From positions 1 through 6,690 of the forward strand of contig JBGAIL010000283.1 of assembly GCA_044225565.1 (NCBI GenBank): a stretch of 6,690 nt of DNA, given 5' to 3'. The stretch comes from CAVXAE01 sp044225565. GTDB taxonomy: Bacteria; Pseudomonadota; Gammaproteobacteria; Steroidobacterales; Steroidobacteraceae. The translations under genes and the position numbers were made by a program. The notes below the pieces were generated by a model. That model had not been told where the DNA came from, did not search any database, and saw nothing but the letters and a program-made list of their open reading frames with translations. Positions 6,041 to 6,690 of the stretch are shown in pieces. How positions within the stretch are numbered: the stretch's first letter is position 1; the number at the start of each line of letters is the position of its first letter.

Positions 6041-6690
6041 TTACGGGGGATATTGGTCGGTTGATCCTGAGGCCGGCAGGAGCGCGAAAGCTGGAGTCGG
6101 TGCCGACACTAGCACCTTGAAGGGCGCGCCGCTGTCTTTGAGCGCGCGCTTGAGCCAAGCATTCTGTCGGGCGCCGAGCATCGTCTTGCCGGGGCCCGCG
6201 GGGGCGTGGCTCGGGTCGCGGTGGTAGCGGCCGTCGAGGAAGAAGAAGTCCACGCCGCCATAGTGCTGGCGGAAGTAGACGCCGGGCGCGCCGTCCTCGC
6301 CGAAGGCCGGGTTGGCCCAGTAGTGGCGGAACAAGGCGAGGGACTCGGCCTTGATGGGGTTGCCGGCATCGGAGTCGTTGTAGGCGAAGTCGTGGTCGTC
6401 CCAGATGGCGAGCTGCGGGACGGAGCACAGCAGCGGCTCGAGGCTGCGCACGTTGCGGCCGCGGCGATAGAGGTCCGCCATGGCCTGCGGCTGGTCGCTG
6501 TCGGCATAGATGTTGCCGCCGAGCCAGAAGAACAGGTCCGGCTCGAGCCGGTTCACCACGTCGAAGATGCGCTGGTCCGGGTCGAACTGGATGCGGGCGC
6601 AGGAGCCGAACGCCACGCGGAAGGAGGCGGGCCCGGCCGGCGCGGTGCGGGTGGCGAACGGCAGCGGCTGGTAAGGATCGAGCTCGCCCG
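6041..6690 (-). pseudogene. PhoD-like metallophosphatase, C-terminally truncated remnant, runs off right edge
   Basis: Alkaline phosphatase D-type enzymes are exported metallophosphatases that release phosphate from esters. Reading leftward from the window edge, one frame gives LDPYQPLPFATRTAPAG, FRVAFGSCARIQFDP, DLFFWLGGNIYADSD, VPQLAIWDDHDFAYNDSD, FRHYWANPAFGED, GVYFRQHYGGVDFFFLDGRY, then AWLKRALKDSGAPFKVLVS. The family resemblance stops there (about 6110) and the frame ends at TAA 6043-6041. A one-base shift would extend it only briefly (GTDSSF). The C-terminal part with the GDTH metal-binding motif, more than 100 residues, is absent. The motif normally written GDNIY reads GGNIY here, losing an Asp expected to bind metal; WDDHDF is kept. 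The start and any signal peptide lie outside the window. It converges on the fic remnant. Confidence 0.85.

Overview
The window is GC-rich bacterial DNA. Its reading frames resemble those of soil or host-associated Gammaproteobacteria such as the Xanthomonadales/Nevskiales type. That placement rests on protein resemblance from memory and is weak. No IS element, transposase, tRNA, rRNA or CRISPR repeat is visible.

The striking feature is gene decay. Of eight recognisable genes only two read through without a lesion: an SRPBCC-family membrane-anchored protein (1809-2342, minus) and a HipB-type antitoxin/repressor (2507-2833, plus). The other six are broken by small indels, with family-diagnostic peptides following one another in order across different frames. 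From left to right these are: the N-terminal part of carbon-starvation transporter CstA (1-442, minus, running off the left edge); a YhcG/DUF1016 PDDEXK nuclease (about 756-1803, plus); HipA kinase toxin (2838-about 4104, plus); a VOC/glyoxalase-like protein (4216-4683, plus); a Fic-family AMPylase with C-terminal winged helix (about 4794-5936, plus); and a PhoD-like metallophosphatase cut off at its C-terminal side (6041-6690, minus, running off the right edge). Apart from the phosphatase, the remnants whose both ends lie in the window keep nearly family length, so decay is by small indels and looks recent. Some lesions (a missing catalytic residue, an in-frame deletion in the Fic motif, a tandem-repeat expansion) are hard to explain by random base-calling error, but read-level confirmation would settle it.

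Layout: 443-755 holds no recognisable gene. YhcG (plus) and SRPBCC (minus) converge with 5 bases between their stops. SRPBCC and hipB diverge from a 164-bp region carrying an AT-rich twin-palindrome operator with a promoter -10 inside it. hipB and hipA form a two-gene operon 4 bases apart. The VOC remnant has a good ribosome binding site and is followed by a GC-rich hairpin. An AT-rich 11-bp inverted repeat precedes the fic remnant. Fic and the phosphatase remnant converge.

Biologically the centre of the window is a cluster of stress/defence-type modules (YhcG nuclease, HipBA, Fic), all with the toxic or enzymatic part inactivated, while the HipB repressor and its operators remain intact. I see no evidence for a new multi-gene system. 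The most interesting signals are the orphaned HipB with its paired operators and the uniform decay around two intact genes.
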